A stretch of 64,000 bases of DNA from contig NZ_KB913032.1 of NCBI RefSeq assembly GCF_000384215.1, positions 9,013,605 through 9,077,604 on the forward strand, in the 5' to 3' direction. The first letter of the stretch is position 1. The number at the start of each line of letters is the position of its first letter. A program made the position numbers and the translations under genes. Of the stretch, positions 57,489 to 64,000 are shown piece after piece. The DNA comes from Amycolatopsis alba DSM 44262 (GTDB lineage Bacteria; Actinomycetota; Actinomycetes; Mycobacteriales; Pseudonocardiaceae). The notes under the pieces were generated by a model. It made no database searches. It was not told the origin of the DNA and saw nothing but the letters and a program-made list of their open reading frames with translations.

Positions 57489-57516
57489 AACACGGAAAAG
57501 CGGGCCCTCCGGTTCA
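57489..57516 (-). promoter_or_regulatory. ECF-type promoter of the sigma operon
   Basis: On the minus strand TGAACC (57511-57516) and CGTGTT (57489-57494) are separated by 16 bases, ~43 bases upstream of the first gene. It matches the divergent promoter at 57543. Confidence 0.75.
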
Positions 57517-57542
57517 ATCCGGCACCCGATGGCCGACGAAAT

Positions 57543-57570
57543 TGAACCGGATGGCCGCTCCGGCCGTGTG
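57543..57570 (+). promoter_or_regulatory. ECF-type promoter of the Rieske gene
   Basis: TGAACC (57543-57548), a 16-base spacer, CGTGTG (57565-57570). The ATG follows 7 bases after the -10, so the transcript is probably leaderless. Confidence 0.78.
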
Positions 57571-57577
57571 TAGGGGC

Positions 57578-58018
57578 ATGACTGCCGAACTCCACTCCCG
57601 CCGCACCGTCCTGACCACCGGGGCCGCCGTCGCCGGCGCGGCCGTCGGCGCCGCGGCCCTCGCGGCCTGCGGAAGCGACACCCCGTCGGCCGGCTCGGCT
57701 GCCGCTCCGCCCGCCGCGGCACCGGGTGAATCCCTGACCGCGCTCGCCGACATCGAGGTCGGCCAGGCGAAGGCCGCCAAGACCGCCGACGGCAAGGACG
57801 TCATCGTCACCAGGACCGCCGAAGGCACGGCGGCCGCGTTCAGCGCGATCTGCACGCACCAGGGCTGCACGGTGGTCCCGGCCGGCGCGGAACTCAAGTG
57901 TCCTTGCCACAACTCGATCTTCGACGCGAAGACCGGCGCCGTCAAAAAGGGACCGGCGGACCAGCCGCTGCCCTCGATCGCGGTCAAGGTCACCAATGGC
58001 CAGGTCGTCACGGCCTGA
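57578..58018 (+). CDS. Tat-exported Rieske [2Fe-2S] lipoprotein
   Basis: 146 residues from ATG 57578. Tat motif SRRTVLTTGAA, hydrophobic core and lipobox LAAC (about residue 31). The Rieske cluster ligands are C-T-H-Q-G-C and C-P-C-H-N-S in the order CxH...CxxH (~residues 88-111). Stand-alone Rieske proteins of this kind are common in actinobacteria; electron donor or acceptor is unknown. Expression probably depends on the divergent ECF sigma factor. Confidence 0.92.
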   Translation: MTAELHSRRTVLTTGAAVAGAAVGAAALAACGSDTPSAGSAAAPPAAAPGESLTALADIEVGQAKAAKTADGKDVIVTRTAEGTAAAFSAICTHQGCTVVPAGAELKCPCHNSIFDAKTGAVKKGPADQPLPSIAVKVTNGQVVTA

Positions 58019-58031
58019 CGAACATGCGAAA

Positions 58032-58068
58032 GGTCCCTTCAGGACGGAAATACCGTCCTAAAGGGACC
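58032..58068. terminator. Hairpin between convergent Rieske and EIIA genes
   Basis: GGTCCCTT-C-AGGACGG (58032-58047) pairs with CCGTCCT-A-AAGGGACC (58053-58068), one mismatch, 5-base loop; it serves both converging genes. Confidence 0.75.
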
Positions 58069-58085
58069 CATTTGGACCAAAGGTT

Positions 58086-58541
58086 TCAGCTGTCCCAGGT
58101 GAAAATCGGGTCGCCCGGCTCGACGTCGCCGCCGGTGAGCAGTCCCGAAAGGACTTCGGCCTTCGCGTCCAGCGCCACCACGGGCACGATCGGCGAGTAG
58201 CCGGCGGCCTTGACCGCTTCGGGGTCCCAGCCGACGATCGGCTGCCCCGCGCGGACGGCTTCGCCCTTGACGACGTGGAGGGTGAACCCCTCGCCCTTCT
58301 GCTTCACCGTGTCGATCCCCAGGTGGACCAGCACCCCGCGGCCGTCTTCGGTGGCCACCACGAAAGCGTGCGGGTGCAGGGTCACGACCGTCCCGTCGAC
58401 CGGCGCGACCGCGTCCTGGCGCCCGCCCGAGGGCAGGACCGCGAGGCCGGGGCCGACCATCGCCTGCGCGAAGACCGGATCGGGCACTTCGGTCATAGCG
58501 GTCGTCTTGCCGCCGACCGGGCTCAGGATCTCCAAACTCAC
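58086..58541 (-). CDS. crr: PTS sugar transporter EIIA (glucose family)
   Basis: 151 residues from GTG 58541, overlapping the EIIB stop by GTGA. The phospho-acceptor His lies in GRGVLVHLGIDTVKQKGEGF, and the second active-site His in VVTLHPHAFVVATEDG. It passes phosphate from HPr to EIIB. With the divergent EIIC and HPr genes it makes a near-complete PTS; EI is not in the window. Confidence 0.95.
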   Translation of the reverse strand: MSLEILSPVGGKTTAMTEVPDPVFAQAMVGPGLAVLPSGGRQDAVAPVDGTVVTLHPHAFVVATEDGRGVLVHLGIDTVKQKGEGFTLHVVKGEAVRAGQPIVGWDPEAVKAAGYSPIVPVVALDAKAEVLSGLLTGGDVEPGDPIFTWDS

Positions 58542-58774
58542 AGCAGGTCCTCGATCTCACTGGCGATCGTGTCGGCCTCGGGCCCCACGATCACCTGGAC
58601 ACCGGCGCCCATGCGGACGACACCCATCGCGCCGGCGGCCTTGAGCGCCGCTTCGTCGAGCAGGCTCATGTCTTCGAGCTCACAGCGGAGCCGGGTGATG
58701 CACCCCTCGACCTCGATGAGATTGTCGGCACCGCCGAGCGCCGCGAGGATCTTTTCCGCCCTGTCATCCGCCAT
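58538..58774 (-). CDS. PTS sugar transporter EIIB (glucose/GlcNAc family)
   Basis: 78 residues. The phosphocysteine site is EVEGCITRLRCEL (C at about residue 25). Split EIIB as a separate small protein is the arrangement known from actinobacterial GlcNAc transporters (NagF of Streptomyces). It faces the dre-like site upstream. Confidence 0.93.
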   Translation of the reverse strand: MADDRAEKILAALGGADNLIEVEGCITRLRCELEDMSLLDEAALKAAGAMGVVRMGAGVQVIVGPEADTIASEIEDLL

Positions 58775-58919
58775 CGCGGTCTCCTTGTTCCCTGTCGGTT
58801 TCCCACATGCGAACCAGCTGTACTACGCCGTTCGCCGACTCGCACCCGATCCCTGGCCACGAACGCGTAACGGTGGTTGACACCCGCTCGTGCGACGGAG
58901 CATCCTGCCCCATCGGATC

Positions 58920-58935
58920 ATTGGTCTAGACCGGA
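58920..58935. promoter_or_regulatory. DasR-type response element (dre-like)
   Basis: ATTGGTCTAGACCGGA contains the perfect palindrome GGTCTAGACC (58923-58932), the core of the dre consensus ACTGGTCTAGACCACT, in the divergent gap between EIIB and the GntR gene. A TTGACA at 58877-58882 may be part of a nearby promoter. Confidence 0.7.
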
Positions 58936-59007
58936 ACGTACCAATCTTCCGGACCAGATGCGAGTACGGGTTCCCCAACCGAACGGACCGAAAGGACGGT
59001 GACCGTC

Positions 59008-59796
59008 ATGAGCGCTTCGGCGCAGCTGCCGCCGTCCGACCGTGTGATCAACGGACCGACGCCCAAACACGCACAGCTGCGGGAGATTCTGCGCCGCACA
59101 GTGGAGCGTGAGCTACCCCCCGGCTCGCCTATCCCCTCGGAACGTGACCTGGCCGAGACCTACCAGGTGTCCCGGCTCACGGTCCGCTCGGCGATCGGCA
59201 AGCTGGTCGAAGAAGGACTCTTGTCGCGTGTGCGCGGCAAGGGGACGTTCACCGCCGCGAGGCGGATGGAACTGCAGCTCTACCTGATGTCCTTCACCGA
59301 GGACATGCGCCGCCGCGGGATGACCCCGACCACGGAGGTCGTCAAGACCGCCACCGAGGTCCCGCCCGCCCCCTCGGCGCACGCCCTCGGCCTGGCCGCC
59401 GGGACCCCGGCGCACCGGCTGGTGCGGCTCCGCCGTGCCGACGGGGTGCCGCTGGCGGTCGAACGAGGCTGGTATCACGCGGGCCGGATGCCCGGTCTGC
59501 TCGATCTCGATCTCACCCGATCGTTGTACGTCCAACTCGCCCAGTCGTATGACCTGCGCCCGGATCACGCGTGGCAGACGGTCTGGGCCGAATCCGCGGA
59601 CCGCGAAACGGCACGTCTGCTCGGCATGCGCGCCGGCAGTCCGCTTCTTGTCTTCCGCCGGGTCTCCAGCGTCAACGGGGAACCGATCGAAGACATGACT
59701 TCCTGGTACCGGGGCGATCACTACCAGGTCACCATGCAGCTGGACCGGAACACCCCGGATTCCGGTCAACATCCTCACTACGGAGGTACCCGATGA
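59008..59796 (+). CDS. DasR/NagR-like GntR-family regulator
   Basis: 262 residues from ATG 59008 (AAAGGA at 58991-58996; the GTG at 58999 is too close to that site). Winged helix (~residues 20-88; KHAQLREILRRTVERELPPG, SERDLAETYQVSRLTVRSAI) and UTRA effector domain (~105-250; TEVPPAPSAHALGLAAGTPA, LLVFRRVSSVNGEPIEDMTS). DasR of Streptomyces binds glucosamine-6-phosphate and controls GlcNAc uptake. It overlaps the EIIC gene by ATGA, and the dre-like site upstream implies control of both operons. Confidence 0.9.
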   Translation: MSASAQLPPSDRVINGPTPKHAQLREILRRTVERELPPGSPIPSERDLAETYQVSRLTVRSAIGKLVEEGLLSRVRGKGTFTAARRMELQLYLMSFTEDMRRRGMTPTTEVVKTATEVPPAPSAHALGLAAGTPAHRLVRLRRADGVPLAVERGWYHAGRMPGLLDLDLTRSLYVQLAQSYDLRPDHAWQTVWAESADRETARLLGMRAGSPLLVFRRVSSVNGEPIEDMTSWYRGDHYQVTMQLDRNTPDSGQHPHYGGTR

Positions 59797-61052
59797 GCTC
59801 CACCACCGCCGAGGGGGCGAAGAGCAAGGGCAAGGGACTGGCCGGGCTTCAGCGCTTCGGCCGCAGCCTCATGCTCCCGATCGCCGCCCTGCCCGCCGCC
59901 GCGCTCCTCAACAGGTTCGGTCAACCCGACCTGCTCGGTGAGAAAGGGCTCGGCTGGACCAAAGTGGCCGAGGTTCTCGGCGCGGCAGGCAACTCGCTGT
60001 TCAACTGGCTGCCGCTCCTGTTCGCGGTGGGTATCGCCGTCGGCTTCGCCCGGAAGAGCGATGGCGCGACCGGACTGGCCGCCGTGGTCGGCTTCTTCGT
60101 GTTCACCAGCGTTCTCCAGGTCCTCGCACCGTTCTCCGAACTGCCGGGCTGGAACCCCGAGAAGCCCGCGGGCCTGATGCTCAACCCACTGAAGTGGCCC
60201 TACAGTGTGCTGGCCGGCGTGATCGTCGGTCTGGTCACCGCGCTGCTCTGGCAAAAGTTCTATCGCATCAAGCTGCCGCCGTACCTGGCCTTCTTCGGCG
60301 GCCGCCGGTTCGTGCCGATCATCACCGCCCTGACGCTGATGATCCTCGCGGTGCCGCTGGGCCTGGTCTTCCACTGGGTCAACGAGGGCATCCAGGCCGC
60401 GGGCGAGGCGGTCACCGGCGCCCCGGTGGTCGGTGGCGGTATCTACGGTGTGCTCAACCGCCTGCTGATCCCGGTCGGTCTGCACCAGCTGCTGAACGTG
60501 CCGGTGTGGTTCATCTTCGACGGTGGTGACCTCACGAAGTTCTTCGAGGGCGACCCGACCCGCGGCACCTTCATGACCGGCTTCTTCCCGATCTTCATGT
60601 TCGCCATCCCCGCCGCGGCGCTGGCGATCTGGCAGAGCGCCAAGCCCAGCCAGAAGAAGATCGTCGGCGGTGTGATGATCGCCGGCGCGCTGACCTCGTT
60701 CCTGACCGGTATCACCGAGCCGATCGAGTTCTCGTTCATGTTCGTCGCGTGGCCGCTGTACCTGATCCACGCGGTCCTGACCGGTACCTCGATGGCGCTG
60801 GTGAACGCGCTCGACATCCACCTCGGCTTCGGCTTCTCCGCCGGTGCGATCGACTTCGCGCTCAACGGCGGTCTGCCGGCGGCGAGCAGCAACGTCTGGC
60901 TGCTCATCCCGATCGGCCTGGCCTACGGGGTCCTCTACTACGTGATCTTCCGCTTCGTGATCAAGAAGTGGAACCTGCGGACCCCCGGCCGCGAGGACGA
61001 CGCGATCGAGGCCGATCTCGAAGCCACCGCGGCCAAGCCCGCCACGAAGTAA
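59793..61052 (+). CDS. PTS EIIC permease (N-acetylglucosamine type)
   Basis: 419 residues from ATG 59793 with GGAGG upstream. About ten membrane segments. Family motifs: RFGRSLMLPIAALPAAALLN, PLLFAVGIAVGFARKSDG, FLTGITEPIEFSFMFVAWPL and the H of IPVGLHQLLNVPVWF. No fused EIIB domain, consistent with the separate EIIB gene. The DasR-like gene and dre site support GlcNAc as substrate; glucose cannot be excluded. Confidence 0.93.
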   Translation: MSSTTAEGAKSKGKGLAGLQRFGRSLMLPIAALPAAALLNRFGQPDLLGEKGLGWTKVAEVLGAAGNSLFNWLPLLFAVGIAVGFARKSDGATGLAAVVGFFVFTSVLQVLAPFSELPGWNPEKPAGLMLNPLKWPYSVLAGVIVGLVTALLWQKFYRIKLPPYLAFFGGRRFVPIITALTLMILAVPLGLVFHWVNEGIQAAGEAVTGAPVVGGGIYGVLNRLLIPVGLHQLLNVPVWFIFDGGDLTKFFEGDPTRGTFMTGFFPIFMFAIPAAALAIWQSAKPSQKKIVGGVMIAGALTSFLTGITEPIEFSFMFVAWPLYLIHAVLTGTSMALVNALDIHLGFGFSAGAIDFALNGGLPAASSNVWLLIPIGLAYGVLYYVIFRFVIKKWNLRTPGREDDAIEADLEATAAKPATK

Positions 61053-61093
61053 GCTCAGTTTCAAGAAAACCGAAGGCACGAAAGGGAAAGAAC

Positions 61094-61360
61094 ATGCCGG
61101 AGAAACGCGTCACCGTGGCCAGCAAGGTGGGCCTGCACGCCAGGCCCGCGGCGACGGTCGCCAAGGCGGCCGCGGCGCAGCCCGTCGCGGTGAACATCGC
61201 CAAAGCGGGCGGTGACCCGGTCGCGGCCGGCAGCGTGCTGAACCTGATGACGCTCGCCGCCGGTTTCGGCGACGAGGTCATCATCAGTGCCGAGGGTGAA
61301 GGTGCCGAGGCGGCTGTCGACGCCATCGCCGAGCTGGTGGCGACCGACCTCGACGCCTGA
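61094..61360 (+). CDS. ptsH: Phosphocarrier protein HPr
   Basis: 88 residues from ATG 61094 with AAAGGGAAAG upstream. The phospho-His is in VGLHARPAATVAK (about residue 15); the Ser-46-like region reads AGSVLNLMTLAAGFGDEV. It carries phosphate from EI to EIIA. Confidence 0.96.
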   Translation: MPEKRVTVASKVGLHARPAATVAKAAAAQPVAVNIAKAGGDPVAAGSVLNLMTLAAGFGDEVIISAEGEGAEAAVDAIAELVATDLDA

Positions 61361-61372
61361 TCCCCGCCACTG

Positions 61373-61408
61373 CGAAGCCCGGACCGTCCCCGACCGGTCC
61401 GGGCTTCG
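61373..61408 (+). terminator. Terminator after HPr
   Basis: Perfect 14-bp inverted repeat CGAAGCCCGGACCG (61373-61386) with 61395-61408, loop 8 bases, 12 bases after the stop. Confidence 0.8.
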
Positions 61409-61420
61409 TAGGGTGTGGGT

Positions 61421-62245
61421 ATGCAAAGCGTGCGCGAGATCGAACAGTGGCCGGTGGACAACGCCGCCACGGCCGTGGTGACCGCCGCCGGTGACGTGCT
61501 GGGCACGTACGGCGACCCGACGAAGGTGTACCGGCTGGCGTCGGTGACCAAACCGCTCACGGCCTACGCCGCGCTGATCGCCATCGAAGAGGGCGTCGTC
61601 GAACTCGACACCCCCGCCGGGCCGGAGGGCTCCACGATCCGGCATCTGCTCGCGCACACCTCGGGCCTGGCCTTCACCGAGCACAAGCCGATGGCCGCGC
61701 CGGGCAACCGCCGCCTGTACTCCAACGCCGGGTTCGAACAGCTCGCCGACGCGCTCACCGAACATTCCGGAATCCCCTTCGCCGACTACCAGGCGGAGGC
61801 GCTCTTCCAGCCGCTGGGCATGAAGTCGACCAAGCTGACCGGTTCCCCCGCCTCGGGCGCGGAGTCCACTGTGGACGATCTGGTCGCGTTCGCCGCCGAG
61901 CTGCAGGCACCGAAGCTCATCGCCGCCGAGACGGTGCGCGAGGCGACCTCCGTGGTGTTCCCCGGACTGTCCGGTGTCCTGCCCGGCTTCGGCCACCAGA
62001 AGCCGAACGACTGGGGCCTCGGTTTCGAGATCCGCGACCACAAGAGTCCACATTGGACCGGCTCGTCGAGCTCGCCGCGGACCTTCGGCCACTTCGGGCA
62101 GTCCGGCACGTTCCTCTGGGTCGATCCCGACGCCGGTGCCGCCTGCGTCGCGCTCACCGACCGGGCTTTCGGCCCGTGGGCGGCCGAGGTGTGGCCGCCC
62201 TACACCGACGCGGTGCTCGCCGAACTGCGCGGCGTCACTCCATGA
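61421..62245 (+). CDS. Cytoplasmic serine hydrolase of the beta-lactamase family
   Basis: 274 residues from ATG 61421 (GTG 61415 is possible). SVTK (SxxK) at about residue 42, LYSNAGFEQLADAL (YxN) and HFGQSGTF (third motif) are all present. No signal peptide, so the role is intracellular, perhaps an esterase or amidase. It begins 13 bases beyond the HPr terminator. Its 3' end overlaps the convergent dehydrogenase gene by 11 bases. Confidence 0.87.
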   Translation: MQSVREIEQWPVDNAATAVVTAAGDVLGTYGDPTKVYRLASVTKPLTAYAALIAIEEGVVELDTPAGPEGSTIRHLLAHTSGLAFTEHKPMAAPGNRRLYSNAGFEQLADALTEHSGIPFADYQAEALFQPLGMKSTKLTGSPASGAESTVDDLVAFAAELQAPKLIAAETVREATSVVFPGLSGVLPGFGHQKPNDWGLGFEIRDHKSPHWTGSSSSPRTFGHFGQSGTFLWVDPDAGAACVALTDRAFGPWAAEVWPPYTDAVLAELRGVTP

Positions 62246-63176
62246 CCCGGATCGGGGAACCTGCCTGGAAGGCCGCGATGTCCTCGACCGCGTCGCGGTA
62301 GAAGATCTCGTAGGTCTCCCTGGTGACGTAGCCGATGTGCGGGGTGAGCACGACGTTGTCCAGCGTCCGCAGCGGATGCTCCGCCGGTAGCGGCTCGACG
62401 TCGTAGACATCCAGCGCGGCGACCGCGATCTCCTTGCGGCGTAAGGAATCCACCAGGGCGGCTTCGTCGACGATGGGGCCGCGCGAGGTGTTGACCAGCA
62501 TCGCCGTGGGCTTCATCGCGGCGAGTTCGGGCGCGCCGACCAGCCCCCGGCTGCGGTCGCTGAGCACCAGGTGGACCGAAAGGACGTCCGCGCGGGCGAA
62601 CAGTTCGTCCTTCGACACCGCCGCCACGCCGTGGGGTTCGGCCTTCTCCCTGGTCAGGTTCTGGCTCCAGGCGATGGTCTCCATACCGAACGCCTGGCCG
62701 ATCCTGGCCGCGCCCGCGCCGAGCCTGCCGAGTCCCAGCAGTCCGAGGGTCTTGCCGGACAGGATCGTGCCGACCGTCGTCTGCCAGCCGCCCTCGCGCA
62801 TGTTCTTCGACTCCACCGGCACGTTCCGCGCGGCGGCGAGGATCAGCGCCCAGGTGTGCTCGGCCGCCGGGGCCGCGATGTACCCGGTGGAGGAGACGAC
62901 CACGCCGTTGCGCCGGGCGGCGGCCACGTCGATCGCGGCGTTGCGGTGCCCGGTGCTCACCAGCAGCTTGAGCGAAGGCAGCCTGTCGAGGACCTCGGCG
63001 GGGAAGCGGGTGCGCTCGCGCATCGCGACCACGACGTCGAAGTCCCGCAGGCGGGCCACCACGTCGGCGGGGTCCTCGAACGGCTTCGTGAACACCTCGA
63101 CCTCGGCACCGAGAGAGTCCCAGTCGGCGTAGTCGAGTGCGACGTTCTGGTAGTCGTCAAGAACTGCGATCTTCAT
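62235..63176 (-). CDS. D-isomer-specific 2-hydroxyacid dehydrogenase
   Basis: 313 residues from ATG 63176. Two-domain layout; NAD site LGLLGLGRLGAGAARIGQAF (~residues 145-165). Catalytic residues are visible: R in NTSRGPIVDE, E in YDVEPLP, H in LTPHIGYVTRE. Substrate (phosphoglycerate, glyoxylate, other) cannot be told; no ACT domain, so it is not a typical SerA. Confidence 0.93.
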   Translation of the reverse strand: MKIAVLDDYQNVALDYADWDSLGAEVEVFTKPFEDPADVVARLRDFDVVVAMRERTRFPAEVLDRLPSLKLLVSTGHRNAAIDVAAARRNGVVVSSTGYIAAPAAEHTWALILAAARNVPVESKNMREGGWQTTVGTILSGKTLGLLGLGRLGAGAARIGQAFGMETIAWSQNLTREKAEPHGVAAVSKDELFARADVLSVHLVLSDRSRGLVGAPELAAMKPTAMLVNTSRGPIVDEAALVDSLRRKEIAVAALDVYDVEPLPAEHPLRTLDNVVLTPHIGYVTRETYEIFYRDAVEDIAAFQAGSPIRVME

Positions 63177-63234
63177 GGGCCCAGGCTAGGGTTCGGACCC
63201 TGGAACCGCACAGGGTGCCGACGGGGAGGAAGGC

Positions 63235-63891
63235 ATGGACGTGGACGAGGGCAAGATCCTGGCCTGGACCGAGGCCGAGCGGCTGAGCGTCGCGGACCTG
63301 CTCGACGACCTCGACGAGCAGGACTGGCCGGCGGCCACACTGTGTCCGAAATGGACGGTCCACCAACTGGCCGCCCACCTGGCGCTGTCGCCCAGGACCG
63401 GCCTCAAGGACACCATCATCGGCGCCATCAAGGCCAGGGGCGACTGGGACCGGATGACCGCCGACCAGGCGATCGAGCACGCCACCCGGTTCTCCCCCGC
63501 CGAACTCGTCGCCCAGATCCGCGAGGACGCGGGGTCGGCCCACCGTTCCCCCGGCGCCAAGCCGATCGACCCGCTCGCCGACGTCCTCATCCACGGCCAG
63601 GACATCGTCCGCCCGCTGGGCCGCACCCGGCCGATGCCGGAACAGCCGGCGATCGCGGCGATCGACCACATCCTCGCGAGCCCGTTCTGGGGCGCGCGCA
63701 AACGCTGCAAGGGCGTGACGATGATCGCCACGGACGCCGGCTGGACCGGCGGCACGGGCCCCGACGAGGTGCGCGGCCCGCTCGCCGACCTGCTCCTCGC
63801 GGCGACCGGCCGGGGCGCGGGCCTGGCCGCGCTCACCGGGCCGGGCGCGAAGCGGATCGGCGCCCACTGCAACCCGCCGGTCGAGGTCTAG
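63235..63891 (+). CDS. Maleylpyruvate isomerase / mycothiol-dependent family protein
   Basis: 218 residues from ATG 63235 with GGGGAGGAAGG upstream. DinB-like four-helix start (WTEAERLSVADLLDDLDEQD, LCPKWTVHQLAAHLALSPR with a metal His) and HGQDIVRPLGRTRPM, where the other metal His lies. The family includes mycothiol-dependent isomerases and transferases; function of this one is unknown. Confidence 0.85.
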   Translation: MDVDEGKILAWTEAERLSVADLLDDLDEQDWPAATLCPKWTVHQLAAHLALSPRTGLKDTIIGAIKARGDWDRMTADQAIEHATRFSPAELVAQIREDAGSAHRSPGAKPIDPLADVLIHGQDIVRPLGRTRPMPEQPAIAAIDHILASPFWGARKRCKGVTMIATDAGWTGGTGPDEVRGPLADLLLAATGRGAGLAALTGPGAKRIGAHCNPPVEV

Positions 63892-64000
63892 CGCGGGACG
63901 AACACGTCGACCCGCACCAGGTGGTGGTCCGAAGCGTCGTTGAGCCGGGCCAGCGGTGAATCGGGCAGCGGCCAGAAGACCTCGGCGCGCCAGGGGAACA
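63888..64000 (-). CDS. Endonuclease/exonuclease/phosphatase-family protein (C-terminal end only)
   Basis: On the minus strand a frame with 36 residues and a TAG stop at 63888-63890 runs off the window. The end ARLNDASDHHLVRVDVFVPR has the SDHHLV motif of the family (catalytic Asp-His). Its stop overlaps that of the convergent gene at 63891 by three bases. The 5' part lies outside the window. Confidence 0.65.
   Translation of the reverse strand, partial: FPWRAEVFWPLPDSPLARLNDASDHHLVRVDVFVPR

Overview
This is a high-GC actinobacterial chromosome segment. Gene content and order point to a Pseudonocardiales organism, most likely Amycolatopsis or a close relative (inference from gene order, WhiA/BldD/mIHF and GTG/TTG start usage; no 16S is present). 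Most of the window is two conserved housekeeping blocks fused head to tail on the minus strand. The first, read right to left, is pyrR-pyrB-pyrC-(PH-like)-carA-carB-pyrF-mihF-gmk-rpoZ-coaBC-metK-priA-fmt-rsmB-rpe-ribE-ribBA-ribH-uvrC-rapZ-yvcK-whiA, the order known from Mycobacterium tuberculosis Rv1379-Rv1423. The second is aroC-aroK-aroB-aroQ-pepQ-efp-nusB, as in Rv2540c-Rv2532c. A bldD homologue sits at the junction. Many neighbours overlap by ATGA, GTGA or TGATG, implying translational coupling.

Layout: 1-4362 holds the end of a secreted multidomain sugar dehydrogenase, a NUDIX hydrolase, and a TetR/fatty-acid-hydroxylase divergon. 4359-8253 is an accessory pair: an alpha/beta hydrolase divergent from a 978-residue caspase-STAND-FHA-TPR protein, the best candidate here for a little-described (conflict or death-type) system. 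8301-19007 is whiA-yvcK-rapZ-uvrC, a secreted trypsin, exonuclease III, and the rib operon with rpe. 19138-23757 is a two-component pair, an alkaline phosphatase behind a possible PHO box, and a secreted penicillin-binding-like hydrolase. 23754-35473 is rsmB/fmt, a secreted gamma-glutamyltransferase, a secreted pyroglutamyl-peptidase-like protein with Cys replaced by Ser, priA, metK, coaBC and rpoZ. 35498-45168 is gmk, mihF and the pyrimidine operon led by pyrR with a visible PyrR-binding hairpin over its ribosome binding site. 45429-55106 is bldD, nusB, efp, pepQ and the shikimate genes. 55154-58018 is a prepilin peptidase and an ECF sigma/anti-sigma/membrane-protein operon divergent from a Tat Rieske lipoprotein; both sides carry the same TGAACC-N16-CGTGT promoter. 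58086-61360 is an N-acetylglucosamine-type PTS (EIIA, EIIB, DasR-like GntR, EIIC, HPr) with a dre-like site. The right end holds a cytoplasmic serine hydrolase, a 2-hydroxyacid dehydrogenase, a maleylpyruvate-isomerase-family protein and the tail of an endonuclease/phosphatase-family gene.

Intergenic DNA is rich in long near-perfect palindromes. One family, with a GTGAAGGCC(T/C)CCTT outer arm and a variable but self-complementary core, occurs at six places. A second set of 25-bp inverted repeats flanks priA on both sides. No tRNA, rRNA, CRISPR array, insertion sequence or prophage was seen.
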